Shown here in pieces: positions 39,602-50,641 of a DNA stretch of 64,000 nt (position 1 is its first letter; each line of letters starts with the position of its first letter). The stretch covers positions 77,976-141,975 of the forward strand of contig CAVVVW010000006.1 in assembly GCA_963751775.1 (NCBI GenBank), in the 5' to 3' direction. Origin of the DNA: CADEEN01 sp963751775 (GTDB taxonomy: Bacteria > Pseudomonadota > Gammaproteobacteria > Burkholderiales > Burkholderiaceae_C). The notes under the pieces were generated by a model. It was given only the letters and a program-made list of their open reading frames with translations, searched no databases and had not been told where the DNA came from. A program made the translations under genes and the position numbers.

Positions 39602-41247
39602 TGTGCGGGCTACGGGTTTCCAGGAAACAAGTGACACGATTTCTCCGGCGCGGGTTGGAAATGGCAGCATGCCGACAAATTGCGGTATCTGTTCTTGCCT
39701 CATGCACGCGGTAAGCGTTGGAAAGTCATCCCGCTCCAGATCCGCCTTCTTGTACCCCAAGCGACTCCAGCAGAGTCGTTCGGATATTCTGATGTGAAAC
39801 GGGCCTGCCCGGCATTCCCGCGCACGTTGAATGGACTGTACGAATGCAGAATCTCCGCCCAGTACCGGCGATCGGTACCTTATACGTATCAGCCAGAAAA
39901 TCACCTCGGCAATGAAAAGCACCACCACCAAAATACTGACCATGATCGGAAGTATAGAAGATGATGGCCTTGCTGAGATCGACTGACCGAGCAAGCAGGA
40001 TATCGAAGAAGCCGCCTGTACTGTACTGAACCGCAGCATGGTAATCATCTAGCTGGCTGGCACCATCGATTCGAAGTTTCGCTGGCAGATTATCCCTGTA
40101 CGGGAAATGCGCGCCCCGCTTCACGATATATATCAACTCCTTATCCTTGTTCTGCAATCGCCGTACAAGTTCATGGGCAATCTTGGAATCCGTATCGATG
40201 CCCGACTCCATTGGAAGATACTCATCGATTTCTTCAAGTTCCGCCTTGCGGAGGAAATTCTGCGTCGCTTTGCTCATCTGTCCTTCGATGAGCGTTGTCT
40301 TGAATCCAGCTTTCCTCGCGTAGGCCCATATCGAGTCGGATTCGATCGGGCATCATGTTGTGACTGAATGTCGCTGCGCGCCACTCCCCAGCGCATGAGC
40401 GCATTGCTCGCGGCGCTGCAGTTCGCGGTCGAGATAGCCATCTTCGATGAATGAATGTCACCTGAGTGGTGCTCGCAGGATTTCATCCTTGAAAACATCG
40501 GGTCGAATACTTTCATCCACGACAATGACAATCTTGTCTGCAGCGGGCGCATTCGAATTGACAATCTCCACCTTGCCTGGGCCGGGGACGGATTGTGACA
40601 ACGCCAACACGCCATACGAGTATATATTCGTTTCAGCAAGTGCTCTGTTTTGTGGCCACAGCGCCGCCGCCACGGGAAGAAACCAGAATACACACATGGC
40701 TGCAACGCTGAGCCTGCTGTGTGTCCGCTGCGCCACGAACTCTGCAAGTTGACCAGATAGGCGCCTTTGCGCGAAAGCGATAAGGAAGACTGCCACGCAG
40801 GACAATAGTATGAGAGACAGAAATCTCCTTCCAAAACTCCTGAAATGCATTCCATGTGTTGTCCGACTCCGCCATTAACCACACGACTGCAGGACCGGTG
40901 ACGACATGCTTCGAGATCAGGAGAAGCGCAATATTTGCGGAAAATGAAACGAAGACGATAACAAGCGCGGCTCGATAGATAATTTCTGGCAGGCCTGCAA
41001 GGCCAAACATGATTCCAACGAAGCCGAGAACCAAATAAGACGCCAAGGCGATTGTCTTCAAAGCCGAGCGTCCGTCTATATTTCCTGCGACGTACGTCAG
41101 CAGCTCGAAGTTCATCCCGAAGTAGACGAAAGCTGCAAGGAGAACCAATGCAGTGAATTCAGTCCTCTTTGTCAGGTGAATTCGAAACATCTTTCGTCTG
41201 GCCTCCGCCTTTTCACTCGCCTGGCGAGCGGCATTCATTGGTTGCAC
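39601..41247 (-). CDS. sulfatase-fold membrane protein, phosphoethanolamine-transferase-like (frameshifted)
   Basis: A membrane-anchored alkaline-phosphatase-superfamily protein of about 540 residues. The N-terminal half has at least four to five transmembrane helices (TALVLLAAFVYFGMNFELLTYV, IIYRAALVIVFVSFSANIALLLI, LSLILLSCVAVFLIAFA). The periplasmic half has the metal/nucleophile region DKIVIVVDESIRPDVFKDEI, then TTLIEGQMSKATQNFLRKAELEEIDEYLP, AHFPYRDNLP and the metal-binding FYTSDHGQYFGGGAFHC. The architecture matches EptA/OpgE-type transferases that move phosphoethanolamine or phosphoglycerol from lipids to glycans. Four or more indels break it and the exact C-terminus near 39601 is uncertain. 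The gene is AT-richer than its neighbours and converges with the MBOAT-like gene. Confidence 0.72.
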
Positions 41248-41264
41248 GGCACGACGCAGCCATG

Positions 41265-42485
41265 TCAGTGCCCGTCCCGTTCGGAGTCCTTGGCCACTGC
41301 GCTAGGCAGCGCGTCGCGATACACCGACGCCGTCGCATCTGCGACCTTGTCCCAACTGAATTGTTCCGCCGCCCAGCGGCTGCGGCTGGCGCGGGCAGAG
41401 CCGTCGCCGGAAGCCCCGCCAGCGAACTCGATCAGGCGCTGTGCCAGTGAGTCGATGTTGCCCAGCTCGAAGTAGCAATTCGCAGGCAGCCCCACCTCCA
41501 GATTGGCGGGGATGTCGCTCGCAATGGCAGCGACGCCGTACGAGAGTGCTTCCAGCAGTGCGATCGGATGGCCTTCGTGGGACGACGGCAGTACGAACAA
41601 GCCCGCATGTGCGTAGAGCTCATGCAGTGCCAGGCCGGTCTGAAAGCCGGTTGCCACCGCGCCTGGCGTGGCAGCAACGACACGCCTTACCTGATCGACA
41701 TAGGCGTCGCCGTGGTCGGCGTCACCAACGAGGGCGAGTTTCCAGCCGTCGAGACGCGCCGCGACGAACGCCTCGAGCAGGTCGAGGTGCCGCTTCTCCG
41801 GCACCAACCGACTGACCAGCAGGATGTACCGGCCACGCTGCAACTGGAATTGAGACAAGGCGCCGGCTGTCGACGGATGTTCAACGCGTTCGATTCCGTT
41901 TGGGATCAAGGTGGCGGCCTCGCCATACTTGCCTTGAACGAGTTGCTGGATCACCTTGGAGATGACGATCCGACGCGTTGCACCCTTCATGGCGGCCCAT
42001 TCGCCGAAACGCAGCACACGCTTTGCGAAACGGCCCCACTTCTGGCGGTCGTAGTCGGGGCCATGATGGGTCGCGACGACACGCAGGCCCATCAACCTCG
42101 CCATGGGCACAAAGAGGCCAGGCCCTATCGCATGAATGTGCAAGATGTCGGGGCGCGAAACGATTCCGGCGTAGAGCACACCGAGAAGGGTGTGCACGAA
42201 TGTCTCCAAGGAGCGCGCCTTCGGGCACCACAACTTGACCAGCCGAACGCCATTCCAGCCGTCGGGATAGTCACACGGCTGGTACCGCGCACGCACCAGT
42301 GCAGTCACGCGAAATCCCCTCGCGGCGAGGCGCCGGCAAAGTGCCTGCGCATGTGTCTCGACGCCGCCCTGCACGCCAGGAAAGCCGCGCAGCCCGAGCC
42401 ACATGACGTGGATCTGGGGCGACGCCACGGCTTCGCTATTTCGCGCGGCGTCCTGCAACGAATCGAGTGCCGGCAGATTGCTCAC
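41265..42485 (-). CDS. GT4-family glycosyltransferase
   Basis: An intact 406-residue GT-B enzyme of the type that begins HVMWLGLRGFPGVQGGVETHAQALCRRLAARG. The donor domain has ILLVSRLVPEKRHLDLLEAF and the EX7E site SHEGHPIALLEALSYGVAAIAS. The GTG start at 42485 overlaps the stop of the next upstream transferase (GTGA). It is one of four transferases in the minus-strand assembly block 41265-51815. Which linkage it makes is unknown. Confidence 0.88.
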   Translation of the reverse strand: MSNLPALDSLQDAARNSEAVASPQIHVMWLGLRGFPGVQGGVETHAQALCRRLAARGFRVTALVRARYQPCDYPDGWNGVRLVKLWCPKARSLETFVHTLLGVLYAGIVSRPDILHIHAIGPGLFVPMARLMGLRVVATHHGPDYDRQKWGRFAKRVLRFGEWAAMKGATRRIVISKVIQQLVQGKYGEAATLIPNGIERVEHPSTAGALSQFQLQRGRYILLVSRLVPEKRHLDLLEAFVAARLDGWKLALVGDADHGDAYVDQVRRVVAATPGAVATGFQTGLALHELYAHAGLFVLPSSHEGHPIALLEALSYGVAAIASDIPANLEVGLPANCYFELGNIDSLAQRLIEFAGGASGDGSARASRSRWAAEQFSWDKVADATASVYRDALPSAVAKDSERDGH

Positions 42486-43700
42486 GACGGCGTCCCGTCG
42501 ATCGCCGCGCGTACCCGCGGCGCAAGCGAGCGCCAGTCATAGACATCCTGGAGTACGTGCCGGCCCGCCTCACCGAGGCTGCGCGCGTGCGCGGGCGCGT
42601 CGAGCAGGCTGAAGATGCCGCTACACATGCCCGCAATGTCGTTCGGGCGAACGACAAGGCCCACCGCAGGCGTAACCAATCCCCGATAGAAGAGGAAATC
42701 CCAGACCACGACCGGAAGTGCCATGGCCATGGCCTCCAGGCAGGTACCGGGCAAGCCTTCGTAGTACGACGTCGACGCGTAGACCCGGCTTTTCGCGTAA
42801 TAGCCCGTCATCTCATCGAACGGCACTTTGCCTGTCATCTCGCACGTTGTCCGGCCACTGCGCCAGCTCACGGCGAACATGTTCGTCGTCGTCGCCGTAG
42901 CCGACGATCAGAATTCGAATTTCCGGGCGCAAGCGACACAAGTCGATTGCAGACGTCGACCAGGGTCCGGCTGCCCTTGCGAATCTCGATACGCCCACAA
43001 AAGATGACGTCGAATTCCTTGTCCGAATCGGCTACGCGCGGAAAGCGCTCCAAGTCGACGCCATTGGGCAAGATCGTCACGCCGTCATCAAGACCGTATC
43101 GACCCAGTTCGGCCCGCCCTTGCTCCGTGAGACAAATCAGGTGGCGCGCGCGGGAGAAGATGTACTTTTCGACCCACATCCGGAGCAACGATCGACAGGC
43201 GACTCCAAGGGCTCTGGAAGTGCCGCGGCTCATCGAAGCCGCCCGACATGCCCAAGTAGGTCGTGTGCGCAGTCAGCACGTAGGGCGCCGCTCCACCGAT
43301 GATCACGGCAGGAATAAGCGGCGGAATGTGCAAGTTGACTATCTTCAGGCGGCCTTCTCGGCGCAGCGCCGTCAGGTAGCGACGTACGCGCAGAGACCAC
43401 ACAAGGAGCCCGAATCGACCATGCGGGATGCGGTATATGAACCACATCGGCGTGGGCGATAACTGCGCGGTGGCCCGACCGCAGGCCCTGTGACCACGAG
43501 CAATCTCTCACCAACGGTCGGGACGTTGGCCAGGAACGAATCCAGGTATCTCGCGATGCCGCCGACGCCATAGAGTTGTGGATAGACGATGGCAGTGACT
43601 TGGTCCGTCGTGAGCAGTCAATGGTGGCGCCCGCGTCTACATCGCTCGTGGTCGAACGCCCGCATGCCGACTGCCAGATCGAGTGACAGGTGCTGTCATC
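42482..43700 (-). CDS. GT4-family glycosyltransferase (frameshifted)
   Basis: A glycosyltransferase of about 390-400 residues spread over three frames. The N-terminal part reads TAIVYPQLYGVGGIARYLDSF, then LKIVNLHIPPLIPAVIIGGAAPYVLTAHTTYLGM. The middle has ICLTEQGRAELGRYGLDDGVTILPNGVDLERFP and DVIFCGRIEIRKGSRTLVD. The C-terminal part has the EX7E site YYEGLPGTCLEAMAMALPVVVWD. Indels lie near 43460, 43240, 42960 and 42840. I cannot place the start codon; it should lie between about 43600 and 43700. The upstream neighbour is the polymerase gene. Confidence 0.75.
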
Positions 43701-45186
43701 CTGCACGTCCGTAGGGGTTCGCCGCCTTTGAAGCGGCGTAGTCTGGCCGACGGCCCGATGCACGATCCGCCTCGGATTGAGCGCTGGGCACATTCGATGC
43801 AAGCTTGGCGCGATAGCCGATGGCGAGGCCCAAGCTCATGTACAAGAAAGTGTGCTCGGGGTATGGCATCCAATGGCCGCCGGAGGCGCCCATCACGAGC
43901 ATGGCCACCAGCGATGCCATCGACCCCGCAAAGAACGCCTGCTCCTCGCCGCTCAATTCAGCGCGATTGGAGAGTTCCTTGAACCAGCCAAAGTAGCGCC
44001 GCCAAAGCCAAGCCAGCGCAGCCAGGCCCAGCACGCCGATGTCGAGCAGGATCTCCAGATAGAGGCTGTGCGGATGATCTGAGCTGTACAGGCCCTTGCT
44101 GACGGCAGACGACCAAGCCGTTGAACGCAGAGCCACGGCCCCACAGCGGGCTCTCGAGGACATCCGGCGCCAGATTGCGCCAGATCACTGTGCGGCCAGC
44201 AGTCAATGGATCGCCCGGATCGTACATGCGCGGGCCCGTGTCGAGGCCCTTCGTAAGGCGCTCCTTCAACGAGTCGGGCGCCGCGAAACCCGCGATCAGC
44301 GTCAATACCACCAGCGAAATGGTCAGGCGCGGGCGCCGCAGCCGCAGCGCCAACATGCAAATGATTACGAGCAATCCAAGAATGGCCGCACGAGAGAAGG
44401 TCAAGCACAGCGCGAGGGTCACCAGACTGGCGGCGCATACGTAGACGATCCTCACCGATTGCCGACGCGGCCTTCTGCCAGGCCATGAACAGCAACGGCC
44501 CTGCGGCCAAAGCCAGCATGACACCCCAGTCGTTCGCATGCATGCCCAAGCGCATTGAGGAACTGCCGATCATTGCCCGATGTGGTCAGTCGTCCCTATA
44601 TGCGTAGGTGCGTACAAGATGATTGCAATGGCTGGAACACTCGCCGCCAAGGCAAACCAGCGGAAATAGACGGCACCGAATCGACTTTCGCAAACCGCAT
44701 TGGCCAGAAACAGTGCAAACAACAGCGACAGCATTGGCAACGCAAAGCCGCCGATCAAGAATTCAGACAAATAGTATTGCCCGCCAAACCCTTCTCCCGC
44801 GAAAGTTGCGGACGGCGACACCCAAGTGGGGGATGGCAACAAGCAACGCCAATACGGCCGGCAGCAAATAGAGCAGCAGCACCGGCTTTGGCAGCGGCAC
44901 CGATTCTCGCAGCCCGAAAAGCTGCGGTTGATAATGAATGACGCCGTCGTCACAATCGCGAGCACAATGACGATCTGCCGGCTGTACGGCAGGAATAATG
45001 CATACCGGAGTGGCAGGCAAAAGGCCAGCCCGACCACGCCGGCGCGATAGTCGATGAAAATAGATGATGAGCAAAGAAGACCGCAGGAACCGCAACCACG
45101 ATCAACGGATTGTCTAGAAACAGGCCTGCTGCGGCCAGCATGCCGCAGAGAATGAATGAAATCAGAATAAATGCACCGCCCTTCAA
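43696..45186 (-). CDS. wzy: Wzy-type O-antigen/exopolysaccharide polymerase (frameshifted)
   Basis: A polytopic membrane protein of about 490 residues of the O-antigen ligase/polymerase family. The start at 45186 reads MKGGAFILISFILCGMLAAAG. Further helices include VVGLAFCLPLRYALFLPYSRQ and LSLLFALFLANAVCESRFG. The segment GMHANDWGVMLALAAGPLLFMAW and the helix CAASLVTLALCLTFSRAAILGLLVI carry the conserved SR-A turn. The periplasmic loop has DHPHSLYLEILLDIGVLGLAAL, the usual HNxxL-like element. Five or more indels break it. It should polymerise flipped repeat units in the periplasm. Base composition is lower in GC than the flanks. Confidence 0.75.
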
Positions 45187-45198
45187 TTCTGGCCTCCT

Positions 45199-46503
45199 TC
45201 AGCGGCAGGTACGGGCACTCGGCGGAACAGAGATCTCTCTCAGCGCAAAGCACCCCAATACCGCGTGCACCCCACCCGCAATCGCATACCCGGTCACGAT
45301 CGCATGCGCACCATGATCGGCGATCAGCCATCGGGTCGTCGCGTAGAAGACGAGCGGAATCAGGAACTGCAACGAGATATACCACGCACTTCGTACGAGT
45401 GCGACCAACACATAGCCGAGCGTCCAACCAATCATCGTCAGCGTATCGCCGAGCAACTGCATCGGCATCAAGCCGACGACATCGACGAATGCATCCGAAA
45501 ATACGATGTGAACAATCGGAACACGCAATAAATAGATGCATCGCGGCAATCGCCGCCGTTGCAGAAGCGGTGATGGCGAGCGTCGTCCGGACCTCGCGTT
45601 GAAGGCGGTATGGCGAGTTGATTACCGTACCGAGCTGCGGCATGAAATACAGGCCGGTCGAAGTCATGATCAAGCCCAAGATAGGTTTCGGAAATCCTTA
45701 ACGCCGCCTGCCACTGGCCGGTGGCGTCGGGGCCAATCGACTCGATGGCCATGCCACGAATCAGAATCAGTGCCAGCGGCGGTACCAGCGAGTGAACGAT
45801 CAGCATGGGATAGAAAGCGAGAATCCGCTTTGTCCACGACCAATCCAGGCGACCCATGAGACGCAAGAAGTCGTGCCGGTTGGGTGATCGCCGCGCGAGA
45901 AGCAATGTGATCGGCAGCCCCAGGATGAAGATGACGATCGACGCGGCCATGCCCCCCTGGATGCCCCACAAGCACGCACGCCGGCGCAAACAGCACGAGG
46001 CCCAAGACCGTGCTCACCATGAGCGAGGCCGATACCCGCCCGTTTTCGCCGTGCGAATTGAGGATCGACAGACACACGCCATTCACGACCAGGGCAGCCA
46101 ACGCCGGCACGCTCAGCACGACGATCCAGGTGTAGCCAGGCGCGTGCAACAGCCACGGCGCGATAAGCGCCGATAGGGGCAGGATCAGCACGGCAGCGAG
46201 AACGACCAGAAGGGCCGTGAGGCTCCCCACCGTGCCGAGCAATTGCGCCTTGAGCGTGACGTCTTGCTTGACCTCTGAAAGCAGCCTGACCGTCGCTGTA
46301 CTGACGCCTTGCGAGATCACCTGGTGCGTCATGTTGATGAAGTTGTTGATCTGTGCGACCAATGTCAACCCACCCGGGCCCAGATAGACCGCGGTCACTT
46401 TGATACTGATGAAGCCGCAGATGAGGCGAACCACGGTCACGCCGGCGCCAAGACCGAACGCCCGGCTCAAGCCGAATTTCTCTTTAAACAATGCGATCAG
46501 CAT
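45199..46503 (-). CDS. wzx: Wzx-type polysaccharide flippase (frameshifted)
   Basis: A PST-family flippase of about 435 residues. The N-terminus (FGLGAGVTVVRLICGFISIKVTAVYLGPGGLTLVAQINNFINM) is typical of WzxE-like O-antigen translocases. Further helices are SLTALLVVLAAVLILPLSALIAPWLL, ASIVIFILGLPITLLLARRS and MTSTGLYFMPQLGTVINSPYRLQREV. The C-terminal part has MPMQLLGDTLTMIGWTLGYVLVALVRSAWYISLQF. It would flip undecaprenyl-linked repeat units to the periplasm for the Wzy just downstream (13 bases). At least four indels lie between 45980 and 45530. The start overlaps the end of the glycosyltransferase gene upstream by 7 bases. Confidence 0.82.
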
Positions 46504-47639
46504 TTGCCGGAATCAGTAAAGACTTCTGAATACATGCGCATGACCGCCGCAGCTGTGTGATATCTATCGAAGTGCTGCCTGGAACGAGCGCTCTCTATAC
46601 CCCATGCCTGAGCATCACCGAGGACGGATCTCAGCCTTGCACTCATATCATCCACATCATTGCAGACGATCGTGCCTGCAGCCTGCGAAGTATCGATGCG
46701 CGGGTCAACGAACGAAAGCGTTGGCACGCCGCGGGACCAGGATTGGAGAAACGTATTCGGAAAGCCTTCGAAGTCCGAGGTGTTTACCAAACATGCAGCG
46801 CCGTCGAAATACCGACCGATCTCACTGTACGGTACGAACCCGCGGAACTGAATGTTCGGTACGGTGACCGCCTGGGCTGCGATCTCCAAGTAATAGTTGT
46901 CATTCCCCAGTTGAGCTGAGCCGAGCGCTGATATTTCGGGCCCGCCAATCATGATGAACTGACGCGACGGCTCGCGGCGAGCCAATTCAAGAAATACCTC
47001 CGGCCGCTTGGGTCGCCTGATCATGCCAACCCAGATGACCGGGCCACCAAGACTTGCGGGCAAAGACTGCAATTCCTGATGGCAATTTGGAATGATCCAC
47101 GGCTGGAGGGCGGGCGACAACTTGGACAACATCGACTGCTGCGTCAGGTTCTGTACGATGACTTCGTCCGCCAGCCTGAGACCGAATCGGAAGAACAGGT
47201 AGTTGCGCGCGAAGAAATGCCTGATCGTCGGAGCCTCGAACTCCTTGTCGCTCGCCGAAGCGAAGACGAATTTCTTTGCATGCAGCTTTGCGTACAGGGC
47301 CGATGGTGCTGCAGCCGGCCCAGCGATTCGGTTGTACACGACGTCAGGGGCAACTTCCTTGAGCTTGCGGTAGATGTCGAGCAGCCCCAGAAAGTAACGC
47401 GCGCCTCGAATCAACCGGCCCTTGGTGCTTTGCAGCCGGTGGACGCGAATGCCATCCAACTCGACCAGATCCGCCTGGCCGAAATCTCCCGTCAGCACCG
47501 AAACTCGATAGCCCATGCGGGTCAGCTCACGAGCCAGGATCGCCTGCTGAACCTCGCCGCCACCGACGATCGGAATCTCCTTCGACCGCGCCAAGATGGG
47601 ATAGAGGTACGGGGAGACGAATGCAACGTGCGCAGCCAC
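46497..47639 (-). CDS. GT4-family glycosyltransferase with Q-variant donor motif
   Basis: An intact 380-residue GT-B protein: AFVSPYLYPILARSKEIPIVGGGEVQQAILARELTRMGYRV at the N-terminus, VIWVGMIRRPKRPEVFLELARREPS at the donor domain, and DFEGFPNTFLQSWSRGVPTLSFVDP where the second acid of the EX7E motif is glutamine. The same variant occurs in the transferase at 50642-51815, so the two are likely paralogues within one subfamily. It lies between the second asnB and wzx on the minus strand. Confidence 0.87.
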   Translation of the reverse strand: MAAHVAFVSPYLYPILARSKEIPIVGGGEVQQAILARELTRMGYRVSVLTGDFGQADLVELDGIRVHRLQSTKGRLIRGARYFLGLLDIYRKLKEVAPDVVYNRIAGPAAAPSALYAKLHAKKFVFASASDKEFEAPTIRHFFARNYLFFRFGLRLADEVIVQNLTQQSMLSKLSPALQPWIIPNCHQELQSLPASLGGPVIWVGMIRRPKRPEVFLELARREPSRQFIMIGGPEISALGSAQLGNDNYYLEIAAQAVTVPNIQFRGFVPYSEIGRYFDGAACLVNTSDFEGFPNTFLQSWSRGVPTLSFVDPRIDTSQAAGTIVCNDVDDMSARLRSVLGDAQAWGIESARSRQHFDRYHTAAAVMRMYSEVFTDSGKC

Positions 47640-47643
47640 GGTC

Positions 47644-49579
47644 TCACTCCATCCATCTGGCGTGCCAGAGCTGGAGCGCGAGCAGCAACCACAAGCGCTG
47701 CGTCACGGAATGATCGCCCGCGTCGAACCGCTTCAGCACCGGTTTGACAACGCGTGGGTCGATCAGCCCTTGCGCGGACAGCCGATCGGGATCGAGGTAT
47801 TGCGACAGCATGGGCCGCATGGGACCCGAAAGCCACGCTTCCATCGGCGGAGCAAAGCCTTGTTTCGGCCGTTCGATCAGGCCACGAGGTACGTGCGAGT
47901 ACAGGATGCGGCGCAGCGCGTGCTTCGTGCCAAGACTGCCACGGCGAAGCATGAATGGCAGAGAGAACGCGAACTCGACGACGCGATGATCGAGCAGCGG
48001 TTCTCGACCTTCCACGCTTGCGGCCATGGTTGCGCGATCGACCTTGGTCAAGACATTGCTCGGGAGGTAGTTGTGCAGGTCCCACAGGCACATCCGTCTC
48101 GCCGGCAACGCCGGGGTACGTGTCGCAGTCGGCACGCCCGGTGGCAGGCACGGCGCGTCCCAGCAGCCTGTCGAGCTCGGTGCGCTTCCAGACGGACACG
48201 CCGTACTCGAAGTGTTGACCCAGCGTTCGCAGCGAACGCCGATTGCGCAGCTCGCGCAAGCGCGCAAGACCGGCCCGCCGCCGCAGGCCCGCGTATCCAC
48301 TCGGGCTGAAACAATCTGCCGCACCGTCATCCAGGCGATCCCAAGGGATTCTGGCACAGTGCCTGCCTCGCAAGGGAGCGGGGGCCTCGGTGCGGCTGCG
48401 TCGCGCCTTCCTGAAGCTGTGCCAGCACTGACGTGTACGACTCATAGCCACTGAACAGTTCATCGCCACCGTCAGCCGACAAGACCACCTTCACGTGCTC
48501 GCTCGCCACGCGCGAGACGAGAAAGGTCGGAATGCCCGAGTCGTCGCCGAACGGTTCGTCGTACAAGTCGCCCCAGTGAGGAAGCATGTTCATCGCCTCC
48601 TCGCCCTTGAGCATGCGCGTGTGATGTTCGGTCCCAAGGTGCGATGCCACCGCCTCGGCGTATGGCGCTTCGTTGTGCTCGACGGAGTCGAAAGCGATCG
48701 TGAAGGTCTTGATGCGCTGACCCGCGTGCTTCTGCAGCAATGCGGTCAACAAGGACGAATCGATACCGCCCGACAAGAAGACGCCCACCGGCACATCGGC
48801 AATCATTCGCAGCTTGAAGGCATCCACCAACAGCGCCTCGAGTTGCTCGATCGCCTCTGCTTCACCCAGTTCCGGCGCCGGCCTGGCCGTGTCGAGCACG
48901 CTCCAGTACCGCTCCGTCTTGGGTTCGCCGCCCAGCGTGATTTCGAGCAGCGTGCCGGGTTCCAACTTGCTCACGCCCTGATAGATGCTGCGGGGATCGG
49001 CGATGTAGCCGTATTGCAGGAAGTCCGCGAGCGCATCGCGGTCCACCACCGGGCTCCAGCACGTGTACGCGCGAAGCGCCTTCAGCTCCGAGCCAAACCA
49101 GAGGCGGCTGCCGTCCCACCCGAAGTAGAGCGGCTTGACGCCCAGGCGATCGCGCACGAGCGTCAAGGATTGTTTGCGCTGATCCCATAAGGCAATCGCG
49201 AACATGCCGATCATTCGCGCGACCGTTGGCCGAACACCCCATTGTTTGAAGCCCGCCAGAATCACCTCGGAATCGCCGGTGCCGCGAAATCGATGGCCCA
49301 AGGCGAGAAGTTCCTTGCGGATATCCGCAAAGTTGTAGATCTCTCCATTGAAGACCATCATCAAGTTGCCATCGTCCGATTGCATCGGCTGGTGGCCTGC
49401 ATCGGAAAGGTCGATGATCGACAACCTGGTGTGTCCAAGGCCGACGACACCGTCGGCGCCGATCCACGTCCCGCGATCGTCGGGCCCGCGCAGGCGCAAT
49501 GCTTCTACAGCGGCGCCCAGATCAACTCGGACACAGGCTCGCGGGTCCGAACATGGAAGATGCCCGTTATGCCGCACAT
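47644..49579 (-). CDS. asnB: asparagine synthase-like glutamine amidotransferase (second copy, frameshifted)
   Basis: A second AsnB-type enzyme of about 645 residues. The start at 49579 gives MCGITGIFHVR (Cys2 nucleophile); after an indel near 49515 the glutaminase domain continues with RLRGPDDRGTWIG, GLGHTRLSIIDLSDAGHQPM and FNGEIYNFADIRKELL. The synthetase domain has VPVGVFLSGGIDSSLLTALLQKHAG and VVLSADGGDELFSGYESYTS, then after indels near 48370-48060 NYLPSNVLTKVDRATMAASVEGREPLLDHRVVEFA. Presence of a second copy inside the assembly block supports amidation of a uronic acid or another acid in the repeat unit, using glutamine nitrogen. It overlaps the deacetylase gene end by 13 bases. Confidence 0.88.
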
Positions 49580-50568
49580 GCCGTCGCCCGCCCACTGATC
49601 GCATGGCGCCGCGCCCAATCCTGTGTGTAGCCATGAAGCGTCGTCCCGACGCAGGACGTTGCGATCTCCGAGAACAGCGTTTCGAGATCGGCGTAGAGCC
49701 TCTCGATGCTCCTCTCGTCAGGGAAGAGGGGGCTTCCCCCCGGCATCAGTTCCGATGAGTGCAGGACGAACTCCACGTACTCTTTGCCGGCACGCAGTTC
49801 GGCGTGGAGCGCCTCGATCATGAGTGCGAGGTTCTTCCCGTTCGGGTACAGCCAGGTCACGGGAGGCCGATGCTGCCAGGCGAAGCGACGAACACCCGGT
49901 ACGGTGTACGCCATGGGTAGCAGTCTGTTGAGGCCACTCCGCACGATGGTGGGCGGAACCTCCACCAGCCCTGACTCGCCCGCGCGGTCGATGTGGTCGA
50001 GATCCAGCCGATACGCCTCGTCAGGGAAGCCGCGGTAATCCGGGCCACCGATGCCATCCGGCGCGCCGAGGTTGTTCGCCCATGAAACATGCGGCGTCAC
50101 CGAACAGTCTGCCTGGTATCCGAGCTCCACCAGGCACTTGGCGTAGAAGCTGTTGAATGCCCAGCGCCCTGCGCGATGGCTGACCATCTTGGCGGAGAAC
50201 GCTTCCTCCAACAGGTTGGTAAGAAGACCAAGCTTGCGCTTGATCAGTTCATCGGAGTACTCGGTCAAGTAGGGGTGATACGCAAAGTCGTCGGCCGTGC
50301 GCGGAACAATCGGCGGGCTGTTCCATGCGTGGAGGTGCATGCCCACCTCGCAGTCGCCAGTGCGCATCGCATCGCGCGCCATGCTCACGAACTCCTTGCA
50401 ACACGCCATCTCGTAGTTGGTGAGCCATGTCGGCTTGAAACCGAACCGCACGCAGAGATCCTGAAAGCGCGGCAGGAATGCAGCGTTGCGCGTTTCAATT
50501 TCGCTGCGCCGCGCCCATTGGTTGTCGCCTTCGGTATCGATGGTGACTATGAATGCTGGCCTGCTCAT
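49567..50568 (-). CDS. polysaccharide deacetylase-like protein
   Basis: An intact 333-residue NodB-fold-like protein. The first motif is FIVTIDTEGDNQWARRSEIE, with DTE in place of the usual DD. The second is EVGMHLHAWNSPPIVPR, supplying metal-binding histidines, and the third is MVSHRAGRWAFNS. The family is common in exopolysaccharide loci and would remove acetyl groups from amino sugars. There is no signal peptide or membrane segment, so it may act in the cytoplasm on lipid-linked or nucleotide sugars. The ATG at 50568 gives MSRPAFIVTIDTEGD. Confidence 0.78.
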   Translation of the reverse strand: MSRPAFIVTIDTEGDNQWARRSEIETRNAAFLPRFQDLCVRFGFKPTWLTNYEMACCKEFVSMARDAMRTGDCEVGMHLHAWNSPPIVPRTADDFAYHPYLTEYSDELIKRKLGLLTNLLEEAFSAKMVSHRAGRWAFNSFYAKCLVELGYQADCSVTPHVSWANNLGAPDGIGGPDYRGFPDEAYRLDLDHIDRAGESGLVEVPPTIVRSGLNRLLPMAYTVPGVRRFAWQHRPPVTWLYPNGKNLALMIEALHAELRAGKEYVEFVLHSSELMPGGSPLFPDERSIERLYADLETLFSEIATSCVGTTLHGYTQDWARRHAISGRATACAA

Positions 50569-50641
50569 AGTTGTCAGCCTGGGCCGAGCCCGCGGAATCA
50601 TTTGGAAGAGGCATGCACCGCCAATGGCGGCCGCGACGCGA

